A stretch of DNA of 64,000 nucleotides. Source: Actinomycetospora succinea. GTDB taxonomy: Bacteria; Actinomycetota; Actinomycetes; Mycobacteriales; Pseudonocardiaceae. Below are positions 17,571 through 25,831 of the stretch, piece after piece (position 1 is the stretch's first letter; the number at the start of each line of letters is the position of its first letter). The notes beneath the pieces were generated by a model. The model was not told the origin of the DNA. It searched no databases and saw only the letters and a list, made by a program, of their open reading frames with translations. The stretch covers positions 1 to 64,000 of the forward strand of contig NZ_SNYO01000006.1 in NCBI RefSeq assembly GCF_004363095.1, written 5' to 3'. The position numbers and the translations under genes are program-made.

Positions 17571-18011
17571 ATGACGTGGCAGTGGATCGCCGAGCAGGAC
17601 CCGCGCTGGGACCAGGACAAGGCCGCGGCGCTGGGTGACCTGCCGCCGACGCTCTTCGGCCTCGGCCACCCCGAGGTGGGCCGCCCGCTCGGCGACGCGT
17701 GGTGGCGCGTGGAGGACGGCGACGGCGCGCCCGTCGGCTACGGCCGCCTCGACGACACGTGGGGCGACGCCGAGATCCTGATCATCGCGGCGCCGGGTGT
17801 GCGGGGGACGGGCGTCGGCGTGTTCGTGCTGGAGAACCTCGAGCGGGAGGCCGCGGCGCGCCAGCTCAACTACGTCTACAACGTCGTCCCCACCCGCCAC
17901 CCGTACGGCGAGTCCGTCCGCTCCTGGCTGACGTCGCGCGGCTTCTCGGCGACCGAGGTCGGCGAGCTGCGCAAGAAGGTCGCGTCGGGGGCGGCGCCGG
18001 GCGGGGCCTGA
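17571..18011 (+). CDS. GNAT family N-acetyltransferase
   Basis: This 146-aa acetyltransferase shows the acetyl-CoA binding motif as PGVRGTGVGVFVLENLEREA followed by the beta-bulge segment YVYNVVPTRHPYG. It starts with a good ribosome site (GGAGGACACACG before ATG). It is divergent from boxC across only 87 bases, so the two promoters overlap and co-regulation is possible. The acceptor substrate is unknown. A link to benzoate metabolism is suggested only by position. Confidence 0.8.
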   Translation: MTWQWIAEQDPRWDQDKAAALGDLPPTLFGLGHPEVGRPLGDAWWRVEDGDGAPVGYGRLDDTWGDAEILIIAAPGVRGTGVGVFVLENLEREAAARQLNYVYNVVPTRHPYGESVRSWLTSRGFSATEVGELRKKVASGAAPGGA

Positions 18012-18025
18012 ACGACGCGCGGGCG

Positions 18026-18424
18026 TCAGGCCGTCGGATCGATCTGGATCATCCAGAGGTGCCCGTCCGGGTCGGCGAGGGTGCTCTGGTGGCCCCAGCC
18101 GGGGTCGCCGGGCTCGACCTTCACCGACGCGCCGGTGCGGCGCGCCTGCTCGGTGACGCGGTCGACGTCCTCGGCGGTCGGGACGAGGAGGGAGAGGATG
18201 CACTCGCTCCGTCCCGCCTCGACGACGTCGTTCCCGGCCGCCACCCAGCCGAAGCCGCCGCGGGGCACGAGGACCAGGACGACGCCCGGGGCGAGGACGA
18301 ACTGCAGGGGCTCGGGCAGGCCGTCGTCACCGAGCTCGCCGACCGTCTCCAGCCCGAACGCCGCGCGGTAGAAGTCGTGGGCGATCCGCCGATCGGCGAC
18401 GGGCAGGGCGACGGCGAAGGACAC
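18026..18424 (-). CDS. VOC family protein (glyoxalase/bleomycin-resistance fold)
   Basis: This 132-aa vicinal-oxygen-chelate protein has the paired beta-alpha-beta-beta-beta layout: HDFYRAAFGLETVGEL in the first half and DPGWGHQSTLADPDGHLWMIQ in the second. Members bind a divalent metal and act as dioxygenases, epimerases or binding proteins; the exact role cannot be told. GTG start at 18424. It converges on the GNAT gene and is followed on the same strand by an aldo/keto reductase gene end 25 bases away. Confidence 0.85.
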   Translation of the reverse strand: MSFAVALPVADRRIAHDFYRAAFGLETVGELGDDGLPEPLQFVLAPGVVLVLVPRGGFGWVAAGNDVVEAGRSECILSLLVPTAEDVDRVTEQARRTGASVKVEPGDPGWGHQSTLADPDGHLWMIQIDPTA

Positions 18425-18448
18425 GCCGGCGACCGTAGCGCCGGACCG

Positions 18449-19417
18449 CTATCGGTGGCCGGCCACGTCGCGCGGCTCGTAGCGCTCCTCGAGACCCGCG
18501 ATCTCGTCGTCGTCGAGGTGCAGGTCGACGGCCGCGATCGCGTCGGCGAGGTGGTGCTCCTTCGTCGCACCGACGATCGGCGAGTCGACGACCGGGTTGG
18601 CCAGCACCCAGGCCAGCGCGACCTGGGCCCGCGAGACGCCGCGCTTCTCGGCGACCTCCGCGACCTTCTCGACGATGTGCCGGTCGGTGTCGCGGTAGAG
18701 CGTCTTGCCGAACTCGTCGGTGTCGCCGCGCGTGGTCGAGGAGTCCCAGTCACGGGTCAGCTTGCCGCGGGCCAGCGGGCTCCACGGGATCGACCCGACG
18801 CCCTCGTCGGCGCACAGCGGGAGCATCTCCCGCTCCTCCTCGCGGTAGAGCAGGTTGTAGTGGTCCTGCATCGTGATGAACCGGATCCACCCGTTCACGT
18901 CCTGCAGGTGCAGCGCCTTCGCGAACTGCCACGCCCACATCGAGGACGCCCCGATGTAGCGCGCCTTGCCCGCCTTGACGACGTCGTGGAGCGCCTCGAG
19001 CGTCTCCTCGATGGGCGTCTCGTAGTCCCAGCGGTGGATCTGGTAGAGGTCCACGTAGTCCATGCCGAGCCGGCGAAGCGAGGCGTCGATGCCGGTCATG
19101 ATCGCCTTGCGCGAGAGGCCCGCACCGTTGGGGCCCTTCCGCATCCGGTTGAAGATCTTGGTGGCGACGACGATCTCGTCGCGGTCGGCCATCTGGTTCA
19201 GCCAGTGCCCGGTGATCTCCTCGGACGTGCCGGCGGAGTAGACGTCGGCCGTGTCGAAGAAGTTGATGCCCGCGTCGAGCGCCTGGCGGAAGAAGGGCTC
19301 CGCCTGGTCGTCCGTCAGCGCCCACGGCCAGCGGTCGTTCGGCTCGCCGTAGCTCATGGCACCCAGACAGATCCGTGAGACGTCGAGCCCCGTCATGCCG
19401 AGCTTCGTGTACTCCAT
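18449..19417 (-). CDS. Aldo/keto reductase
   Basis: This 322-aa NADPH-dependent oxidoreductase has the (beta/alpha)8 fold. The catalytic set is visible: Asp and Tyr in FFDTADVYSAG, Lys in IVVATKIF and His in YQIHRWDYETP. The C-terminal NADP-binding part reads SPIVGATKEHHL. It belongs to the potassium-channel-beta/YajO-like subgroup and probably reduces small aldehydes or ketones. The ATG at 19417 gives the normal N-terminus MEYTKLGMTGLDVSRICLG. It is divergent from the MFS exporter gene. Confidence 0.93.
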   Translation of the reverse strand: MEYTKLGMTGLDVSRICLGAMSYGEPNDRWPWALTDDQAEPFFRQALDAGINFFDTADVYSAGTSEEITGHWLNQMADRDEIVVATKIFNRMRKGPNGAGLSRKAIMTGIDASLRRLGMDYVDLYQIHRWDYETPIEETLEALHDVVKAGKARYIGASSMWAWQFAKALHLQDVNGWIRFITMQDHYNLLYREEEREMLPLCADEGVGSIPWSPLARGKLTRDWDSSTTRGDTDEFGKTLYRDTDRHIVEKVAEVAEKRGVSRAQVALAWVLANPVVDSPIVGATKEHHLADAIAAVDLHLDDDEIAGLEERYEPRDVAGHR

Positions 19418-19570
19418 GACGGCAGCGTGCCCCGCCGACCGCCCGTCGATTCCGCATACGTCGCGGGAATCGACTGGACCTCGACCGCGCTCGAGGTCAT
19501 AGCGTCGAGAGAAAGCCCCGCCGGACGGCCGGGCATTTCTCCTCAATCCCGACAGAATGGTCGTGACTTT

Positions 19571-21319
19571 GTGACCAGCACCGCTCCCGTCGCGCCCGGC
19601 GGACGCCGCTGGGCCATCCTCGCGGTGATCGCTGTGGCGCAGCTCATGGTCGTGCTCGACAACACGATCGTGAACATCGCGCTCCCCTCGGCGCAGGTCG
19701 ACCTTGGCTTCGACGACGCCCAGCGCCAGTGGGTCATCACGGCCTACGCGCTGGCGTTCGGCAGCCTCCTGCTGCTCGGCGGCCGCATGTCCGACCTCTT
19801 CGGCCGCAAGCGCGCCTTCGTGACCGGGCTCATCGGCTTCGCCGTGGCCTCGATGGTCGGCGGCGCCGCGACCGACCTCGTCATGCTCGTGACCGCCCGC
19901 GCGGCCCAGGGCGTCTTCGGCGCCCTCCTCGCGCCGGCCGCGCTCTCGCTGCTGACGACGACGTTCCCGGGCGGGCGCGAGCGCGCGCGGGCGTTCGGCA
20001 TCTTCAGCGCCATCGTCGGCGCCGGCGCGGCCATCGGGCTGCTGCTCGGCGGCGTGCTCACCGAGTACGTCGACTGGCGCTGGTGCATGTACGTCAACGC
20101 GGTGTTCGCCGTCGTGGCGCTCGTCGGCGGGCTGATCCTGCTGCCGAGCATGCAGCGCCGGGGCCGTCCGCAGCTCGACGTCGGCGGCACGCTCGCGGCG
20201 TCGGCCGGTCTGTTCGGGCTGGTCTTCGGCCTCGCGAGCGCGGAGACCGACGGGTGGAGCTCGCCGGTCGTGTGGGCCTTCCTGGCCGCCGGCGTGGTGC
20301 TCCTCGGCGTCTTCGTGCTGATCCAGCGCCGGGTGTCCGCGCCGCTGCTGCCGCTGCGCGTCATCCTCGACCGCACCCGCGGCGGTGCCTACCTGACGGT
20401 GCTGGTGCTCGCGTCCGGGATGTTCGGGGTCTCGCTGTTCCTGACCTTCTACCTGCAGCGCAACCTCGGCTTCTCCCCCGTCCTCACCGGCGTGGCCTTC
20501 CTGCCCATGGTGGCCTCGATCGTCACCGCCTCGACGACGGTGCCGAACGCGCTGCTCCCCCGGCTCGGCCCGAAGCCGCTGGTGATCACCGGCCTCGTGC
20601 TGGGCACCTCGGCGATGCTGTGGTTCTCGCAGCTCACGGTCGACAGCACCTACGTCGTCGGCGTCCTGCCCGGCCTGGTCCTCATGGGCCTCGGCATGGG
20701 CACCGCGATGTCGACGGGGATCAACACCGCGACGCTCGGCGTGCAGCCCGCCGACGCCGGGGTGGCGTCGGCGACGGTCAACACGATGCAGCAGGTCGGC
20801 GGGTCCGTCGGGACGGCGCTGCTCTCGAGCATCGCGGGTACGGCCACGGCGGCCGCGCTCACCACCGCCCCCGGCGACCCGGGCGCCGCGACGGTCAGCG
20901 GCTACTCGGCGGCCTTCACCGCGGCGGCGATCCTCTTCGCGGTCGGCGCGGTGGTCTGCGGCCTGCTGGTCCGCGGCGGGCGTCCGCAGAGCGCGACGAC
21001 GACGGAGACCACGGCGACGACGGAGGCCACGGCGAGCACCGACAGCACCGGCCTCGTCGGCGCCGTCCGCGACGCCGGGGGCGGCGCCGTGGCCGGCGCG
21101 ACCCTGACGCTCGTCGACCCCGCGGGTCGCGAGTCGGGACGGGCGGTCAGCGACGCCGAGGGCGACTTCGACCTGCGCGCCGCGGGTCCCGGCGACCACC
21201 TCCTGGTCACCGGCGCGCCCGGGCTCGCCCCGAGCGCGCAGCGGATCGTCCTCGCCGACGGCCGGACCACCCGCGGCGACGTGGTCCTCGACCTCGTCGA
21301 GGAGCCCGCCCGCACCTGA
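19571..21319 (+). CDS. DHA2-type MFS drug exporter with C-terminal carboxypeptidase-regulatory-like domain
   Basis: This 582-aa exporter has the 14-helix EmrB/QacA layout: VVLDNTIVNIALP in helix 1 (motif D1), GGRMSDLFGRKR (motif A) and a motif C-like IVGAGAAIGLLLGGV. After the last helix comes a Thr/Glu/Ala-rich linker. An Ig-like/CnaB-type tail then fills about residues 494-582 (GAVRDAGGGAVAGATLTLVD ... GDFDLRAAG). Such a tail is not part of ordinary DHA2 pumps and would lie in the cytoplasm by the usual topology. GTG 19571 was chosen because earlier starts add a non-transporter leader. A strong hairpin follows. Confidence 0.88.
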   Translation: MTSTAPVAPGGRRWAILAVIAVAQLMVVLDNTIVNIALPSAQVDLGFDDAQRQWVITAYALAFGSLLLLGGRMSDLFGRKRAFVTGLIGFAVASMVGGAATDLVMLVTARAAQGVFGALLAPAALSLLTTTFPGGRERARAFGIFSAIVGAGAAIGLLLGGVLTEYVDWRWCMYVNAVFAVVALVGGLILLPSMQRRGRPQLDVGGTLAASAGLFGLVFGLASAETDGWSSPVVWAFLAAGVVLLGVFVLIQRRVSAPLLPLRVILDRTRGGAYLTVLVLASGMFGVSLFLTFYLQRNLGFSPVLTGVAFLPMVASIVTASTTVPNALLPRLGPKPLVITGLVLGTSAMLWFSQLTVDSTYVVGVLPGLVLMGLGMGTAMSTGINTATLGVQPADAGVASATVNTMQQVGGSVGTALLSSIAGTATAAALTTAPGDPGAATVSGYSAAFTAAAILFAVGAVVCGLLVRGGRPQSATTTETTATTEATASTDSTGLVGAVRDAGGGAVAGATLTLVDPAGRESGRAVSDAEGDFDLRAAGPGDHLLVTGAPGLAPSAQRIVLADGRTTRGDVVLDLVEEPART

Positions 21320-21359
21320 TCGGACCAGGCGCGCCCGCCGACCGCGCGCCTCCCGGAAA

Positions 21360-21408
21360 AACGAACGGCGCTTTCGCTGCATCGGAAGCAGCGAAAGCGC
21401 CGTTCGTT
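21360..21408. terminator. Bidirectional terminator hairpin, 21-bp perfect stem
   Basis: The arm 21360-21380 pairs without mismatch with 21388-21408 around a 7-base loop (ATCGGAA). It lies between the convergent exporter and flavin monooxygenase genes, 40 bases after one stop and 17 after the other. A run of A precedes it, which gives a short U-run for the minus-strand transcript. Confidence 0.9.
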
Positions 21409-21425
21409 CGTCAGGCGGGCGACCC

Positions 21426-23249
21426 TCAGGAGGTGTGGTGCGACTCCTGGCGCCCGTGGATCGGCGTCGGGATGCCGACCGAGCGCGCCTTGAGCTGCAG
21501 GGCGAGGTAGAGCGAGTAGAAGCGCGACTGGTGCAGGTTGCCGCCGTGGAACCACAGGTTGTCCTGCTGGGTCGGCTTCCACATGTTGCGCTGCTCGCCC
21601 TCCCAGGGACCGGGGTCCTTGGTGGTGTCCGAGCCCAGGCCCCAGACCTTGCCGACCCTGTCGGCCATCTCCTGGCCGATGATGTCGGCGGCGAGCCCGT
21701 TCATGGACCGGTAGCCGGTGGCCCAGACGACGAGGTCGGCCTCGAGGCGCGTGCCGTTGTCGAGCACGACCTCCTTCTCGGTCAGCTCGACGATCTGGCC
21801 CTTGGCGAGCTTGACCTTGCCGTCGGCGACGAGCTCGGCGGCGCCCACGTCGATGTAGTAGCCCGAGCCGCGGCGCAGGTACTTCATGAACAGGCCCGAG
21901 TCGTCGTCGCCGAAGTCCAGGTCGAACCCGGCCTCCTCCAGGCGCCGGTAGAAGTCCGCGTCGACCTCGCGGGCCTTGTCGTAGGCCGGCTTCTGGAAGT
22001 TGTGCATGATCCGGTACGGCAGCGACGCGAAGATCATGTCCGCCGTGTACGTGTCGACCCCGTTGCGCACGGCCTCCTCGGAGTACAGGTCCCCGAGGGC
22101 GTAGGTCATCAGCGTCTCGGAGCGGATGATGTGGGTCGAGGAGCGCTGCACCATCGTGACGTCGGCGCCCACCTCCCAGAGCGAGCCGCAGATGTCGAAC
22201 GCCGAGTTGTTCGACCCGATGACCACGACCTTCTTGCCCTTGTAGGCGTCCGGGCCGGGGTGCTGCGAGGAGTGCTGGATCTCGCCCTGGAAGACGTCCT
22301 CGCCGGGCACGCTGGGGATGTTCGGCTTGCCCGAGACCCCGAGCGCGAAGACGAGCTGCTTCGGGTGCAGCGTGAGCTCCTCGCCGGCGCGGTCGACGAC
22401 CACCGACCACTCCCCGGAGGCCTCGTCGAACGAGGCGCTCTTCGCCGTCGTGGAGCCCCAGTAGTTCAGCTCCATGACCTTGGCGTACATCTCGAGCCAG
22501 TCGCCGATCTTGTCCTTCGGCGAGAAGACCGGCCAGTTGTCCGGGAACTTCAGGTAGGGCAGGTGGTCGTACCAGACCGGGTCGTGCAGGGCGAGGCTCT
22601 TGTAGCGCTTGCGCCACGAGTCGCCGGGCTTCTCGTTGCGCTCGACGATGATCGCCTCGATGCCCAGCTGACGCAGCCGCGCGCCCAGCGCGATACCGCC
22701 CTGCCCGCCGCCGATCACGACGACCTCGGGCTGGCGGGTGTAGCCCAGCTCCGCGGCCTCGGCCTCGCGCTGCTCGGCCCAGGTGACGCGGTCGGGGTTG
22801 GCGCCGTGCTCGGTGCCGAACGGACGGTCCGCGTTCGGGCTCGCCGGCTCCTCGTGGCCCTTGAGCTCGTCGAGCGTGGTCAGCAGCGTCCACGCCTTGC
22901 CCTCGGCGTCCAGGCGCAGGTGCCCGGTGCCCCGCCCGATCGCGGTCTCGAACTTCAGCCAGGCCTCGGTCACCCCGTCGGCCTCGGTCGGCTCGCCGCT
23001 GACCTCGAAGGTCACCGGCGTCACCTGCCGGGCGGCGTCGGAGCGCACGACCTCGGCGACCCCCGCCGGGCCCTCGACGGTGATCAGGTTCCAGGTGAAC
23101 GACACCAGGTCGCGCCAGTAGGACTCCGCGGCGAACAGGCCCGCCGCACGGTCGCCGTCCCCGGCTCCGAGCGCGTCCGCGAACGCGCCGAGCCAGGAGT
23201 CCACCCGCGCCCCGGCCTCGCTGCGGGTGCTCTCCACCGTCTGGGTCAC
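21426..23249 (-). CDS. Flavin-containing monooxygenase with N-terminal NTF2-like domain
   Basis: This 607-aa Baeyer-Villiger/flavin monooxygenase-type enzyme has an N-terminal SnoaL/NTF2-like domain (about residues 15-130). The FAD Rossmann motif is VVVIGGGQGG (180-185) and the NADPH motif is VVVIGSNNSAFD (345-350). The late ATGYRSMNG motif is also present. It likely oxygenates a ketone or heteroatom using NADPH and O2. GTG 23249 follows GTGGAGGTAGCA, a fair ribosome site; a longer frame to 23366 lacks support. It stands alone, ending at the shared terminator. Confidence 0.92.
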   Translation of the reverse strand: MTQTVESTRSEAGARVDSWLGAFADALGAGDGDRAAGLFAAESYWRDLVSFTWNLITVEGPAGVAEVVRSDAARQVTPVTFEVSGEPTEADGVTEAWLKFETAIGRGTGHLRLDAEGKAWTLLTTLDELKGHEEPASPNADRPFGTEHGANPDRVTWAEQREAEAAELGYTRQPEVVVIGGGQGGIALGARLRQLGIEAIIVERNEKPGDSWRKRYKSLALHDPVWYDHLPYLKFPDNWPVFSPKDKIGDWLEMYAKVMELNYWGSTTAKSASFDEASGEWSVVVDRAGEELTLHPKQLVFALGVSGKPNIPSVPGEDVFQGEIQHSSQHPGPDAYKGKKVVVIGSNNSAFDICGSLWEVGADVTMVQRSSTHIIRSETLMTYALGDLYSEEAVRNGVDTYTADMIFASLPYRIMHNFQKPAYDKAREVDADFYRRLEEAGFDLDFGDDDSGLFMKYLRRGSGYYIDVGAAELVADGKVKLAKGQIVELTEKEVVLDNGTRLEADLVVWATGYRSMNGLAADIIGQEMADRVGKVWGLGSDTTKDPGPWEGEQRNMWKPTQQDNLWFHGGNLHQSRFYSLYLALQLKARSVGIPTPIHGRQESHHTS

Positions 23250-23385
23250 TGCTACCTCCACGCGGGCGAGTCCGGCCGACCGTGGGCTCTCGCCCGCCCC
23301 TGCCCACGGTCGTGTGGCACGGGAGACAGTGAAGCCGATCACGCGCGCCAGGGGCAGAGGTTGCACCCAGGTTGCGTGCGGCGGT

Positions 23386-23583
23386 TCAGCCCAGCACGAG
23401 CGGCCGGTAGCCCAGGACGCTCGCGGCGCCGTCGAGGTAGGCGCGGCGGTGGGCCCGCGGCACCCAGGCCTCGACGGGGTGCACGGTGAGCATGCCGGCG
23501 CCGGCGATGCGCCAGCGCTCCTCCTCGGCCACCGCCGCCGACGCGTCCTGCTCGCCCTGGGCCCGTGCGTCGTCCGCCGTCAC
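23386..23583 (-). CDS. Small hypothetical protein (65 aa)
   Basis: A short protein with an Ala/Glu-rich N-terminus and MLTVHPVEAWVPRAHRRAYL in the second half. No family is recognised. The GTG at 23583 lies 19 bases downstream of the SDR stop on the same strand, so it could be the last gene of the crotonase-SDR operon. Evidence is limited to position and codon style. Confidence 0.4.
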   Translation of the reverse strand: MTADDARAQGEQDASAAVAEEERWRIAGAGMLTVHPVEAWVPRAHRRAYLDGAASVLGYRPLVLG

Positions 23584-23602
23584 GGGTCCAGGGTGCCGCA
23601 CG

Positions 23603-24367
23603 TCAGAAGATCGAGTAAGCCCCGTCGACGACGATCTCGTCGCCGGTCTGGAACCCGCCGGCGCCGCCCGCGAGGTACACGGCCAGGCGCGCGAAGTCGT
23701 CCGGCCCGCCCCAGCGCCGCTGCGGCATCCGCGGCATCACCGCGCGCTCGAAGCGCTCGTCGTGCAGCACACCCGAGGCCATCGGCGTCTCGGTCCAGCC
23801 GGCGACGATCGAGTGCGCGTTGATCCCGTGGCGCGCGAGCTCGACGGCCAGGCCCTTGATGATCGCGGTCAGCCCGGCCTTGCTCGCCGCGTAGGCCTCG
23901 TTGCGCGGGGCGCCGTGGATGGTCGAGACGCTGGAGGTGCCGACGAGCACCCCGCCGCCCCCGCGCTCGACCATGTGCCGGGCCGCCGCGCGCAGCGTCA
24001 GGAACGCGCCGTCGAGGTTGATCCGGGTGACCGCCCGGAAGTCCTCCAGCGTCGTGTCGACGAACCGCGCCCCGGTCCCGCCGCGGCCGGCGTTGGCGAA
24101 GCACGAGTCGACGCGGCCGAAGTGCTCGAGCACGCCCGCGAACGCCGCCTCGACCGCCGCCTCGTCGCCGACGTCGCAGCGCCAGGCCCGCGCCGACGCC
24201 CCGAGACCCTCGAGCTCGGCGACCGCCGCCGCGTTGCGCTCCTCGTTCGTGCCCCAGAGCGCGACGTCGGCGCCGCACCGCGCGAGCCCGCGGGCCATGC
24301 CGAGGCCGATCCCCGAGTTGCCACCGGTGACCAGGGCGACGTGCCCGGAGAGGTCGAAGAGGCTCAC
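23603..24367 (-). CDS. Short-chain dehydrogenase/reductase (SDR)
   Basis: A classical SDR of 254 aa. It has the cofactor motif TGGNSGIG, the structural NAG (FANAGRGG), a catalytic Ser in GTSSVSTIHG and YAASK for Tyr/Lys. It oxidises or reduces a hydroxy/keto group with NAD(P)H. Its GTG overlaps the stop of the upstream crotonase gene (GTGA), so the two are coupled and probably act on the same acyl-CoA or related intermediate. The TetR gene at 25238, divergent from this operon, is the likely regulator. Confidence 0.92.
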   Translation of the reverse strand: MSLFDLSGHVALVTGGNSGIGLGMARGLARCGADVALWGTNEERNAAAVAELEGLGASARAWRCDVGDEAAVEAAFAGVLEHFGRVDSCFANAGRGGTGARFVDTTLEDFRAVTRINLDGAFLTLRAAARHMVERGGGGVLVGTSSVSTIHGAPRNEAYAASKAGLTAIIKGLAVELARHGINAHSIVAGWTETPMASGVLHDERFERAVMPRMPQRRWGGPDDFARLAVYLAGGAGGFQTGDEIVVDGAYSIF

Positions 24368-25158
24368 TTGACCGCCCACTGGCCGGTGAACGTCGGCTCC
24401 CGCTTGTCGCGGAAGGCGGCGAACGCCTCGGGGGCGTCCTCGGTCGCGAAGTTGACGGCCTGGGTCCGGGCCTCGGTGGCGAGCGCGTCGCGCAGGGTCC
24501 GGTCGGCGTTCTCGTGCAGCAGCGCCTTCGACTGCGCGACGGCCACCGGGGCTCCTGCGACGAGCCGGGCGGTCAGGTCGGCGACGAAGTCCTCGATCTC
24601 CTCGGGGGCGACCAGCCACGTCACGAGGCCCAGACGGTGGGCCTCCTCGGCGTCGATCATCTCGGCGAGCAGCGCCAGGCGCTTGGCCTGCTGCATCCCG
24701 ACCAGGCGCGGCAGCAGCCACGACCCGCCGAAGTCCAGCGACAGCCCGCGCTTGGCGAAGATCTGCGAGAAGCGCGAGGTGGGCGTCGCGACGACGAGGT
24801 CGCAGCCCAGCGCGAGGTTCCAGCCGGCCCCGACCGCGACGCCGTCCACCTGCGCCACCGACGGCTTCGGCAGCTCGTGCAGCAGCAGCGCGACCTCGTT
24901 GATGAACCGCATCCGGTCCAGCGGGTGGCCTTCGCGGGGCCCGGAGAGGTCGGCGCCCGCGCAGAACGCCCCGCCCGCCCCGGTGATCACCACGGCGCGC
25001 ACCGCGTCGTCGTCGCGCGCCGCCGAGAGCTGCGCGTGCAGCGCCTGCCACGAGGCCATGTCCAGCGCGTTCCGTCGCTGCGGCCGGTTGAGCGTCAGGG
25101 TCAGCACGCCCGCGTCGCGGCGGGTGAGCAGGACGTCGGCGGGATCAGTGGGGTCCAT
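24364..25158 (-). CDS. Crotonase family protein, PaaG-like isomerase type
   Basis: A 264-aa enoyl-CoA hydratase/isomerase-superfamily member. The oxyanion-hole motifs are present (GAGGAFCAGADLSG and VGAGWNLALGCDL). The two glutamates of true hydratases are missing: the first position falls in SRFSQIFAKRGL and the second in QQAKRLALL. An aspartate is present in GLSLDFGGSW, at the place used by PaaG-type isomerases. An enoyl-CoA isomerase or related role is therefore more likely than hydration. It starts the two- or three-gene operon with the SDR and faces a divergent TetR. Confidence 0.88.
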   Translation of the reverse strand: MDPTDPADVLLTRRDAGVLTLTLNRPQRRNALDMASWQALHAQLSAARDDDAVRAVVITGAGGAFCAGADLSGPREGHPLDRMRFINEVALLLHELPKPSVAQVDGVAVGAGWNLALGCDLVVATPTSRFSQIFAKRGLSLDFGGSWLLPRLVGMQQAKRLALLAEMIDAEEAHRLGLVTWLVAPEEIEDFVADLTARLVAGAPVAVAQSKALLHENADRTLRDALATEARTQAVNFATEDAPEAFAAFRDKREPTFTGQWAVK

Positions 25159-25194
25159 GGATGCGGCTCCGTCCCCGGACAGCAGATACGCCCG

Positions 25195-25215
25195 GAACCT
25201 ATCGATCGATCGTTC
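25195..25215. promoter_or_regulatory. Candidate operator between crotonase and TetR genes
   Basis: GAAC at 25195 and GTTC at 25212 flank the palindromic core ATCGATCGAT (25201-25210). It lies in the 79-base divergent gap, 22 bases before the TetR start, where a TetR dimer site is expected. The outer symmetry is imperfect. Confidence 0.4.
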
Positions 25216-25237
25216 ACCCGGCCACTACGCTGTCGCG

Positions 25238-25831
25238 ATGACCACCGCCGCCGTCCCGCGCGGTGGCGGGCGGGAGGCGATCACCCGCGCCGCGCGCGAG
25301 AGCTTCGCCGAGCGCGGCTACCACGGCAGCTCGATCCGCGACATCGCCGCGCGCGCGGGCCTGTCGCTCTCGGCGCTCTACCACTGGCACTCCGGCAAGC
25401 AGGACCTGCTCGCGGCGCTGATCGAGGAGAGCACCGAGGAGTACTTCCGGCGCTGCGACGAGGCGCTGCGCGACGCCGGCGACGACCCCGCGGCGCGGCT
25501 CGGGGCGCTCGTGCGCGCGACCGTCGAGTACCGGATCAGCCGGCAGGTCGAGAGCACGATCGCGGCGTCGGAGTGGCGCAACCTCGACCCCGCCCACCGC
25601 GAGCGCCTCGACGGCATGCGCGCCGCCGCGACCCGCCTGTGGGCGGACCTCGTCGAGGACGGCGTCGCGCGCGGGGCGTTCCGCTGCGAGCACCCGGGCG
25701 ACGCGCGCCGCGCCGTCGTGGCCGCCTGCAACGCCATCGCGCACTGGTACGAGCCCGACCGCGGGCTCGCCGTGCCCGATCTCGTGGACCGGTACACGGC
25801 GATCGCCCTGCGGGTCGTCGACTGTCGTTAG
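25238..25831 (+). CDS. TetR/AcrR family regulator
   Basis: A 197-aa repressor with an N-terminal helix-turn-helix (SSIRDIAARAGLSLSALYHWHSGKQD) and a C-terminal domain of the acyl-CoA-responsive type (HWYEPDRGL). It is divergent from the crotonase-SDR operon with a candidate palindromic site between them. It probably represses that operon until an acyl-CoA or its precursor binds. Its stop overlaps the convergent peroxiredoxin stop by four bases. Confidence 0.92.
   Translation: MTTAAVPRGGGREAITRAARESFAERGYHGSSIRDIAARAGLSLSALYHWHSGKQDLLAALIEESTEEYFRRCDEALRDAGDDPAARLGALVRATVEYRISRQVESTIAASEWRNLDPAHRERLDGMRAAATRLWADLVEDGVARGAFRCEHPGDARRAVVAACNAIAHWYEPDRGLAVPDLVDRYTAIALRVVDCR

Noticed and set aside
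19427-21382. Long minus-strand frame upstream of the aldo/keto reductase, antisense to the MFS exporter
   Set aside because: Its translation is Arg/Gly/Asp/Glu-rich shadow sequence of the exporter codons; the reductase family starts at 19417.
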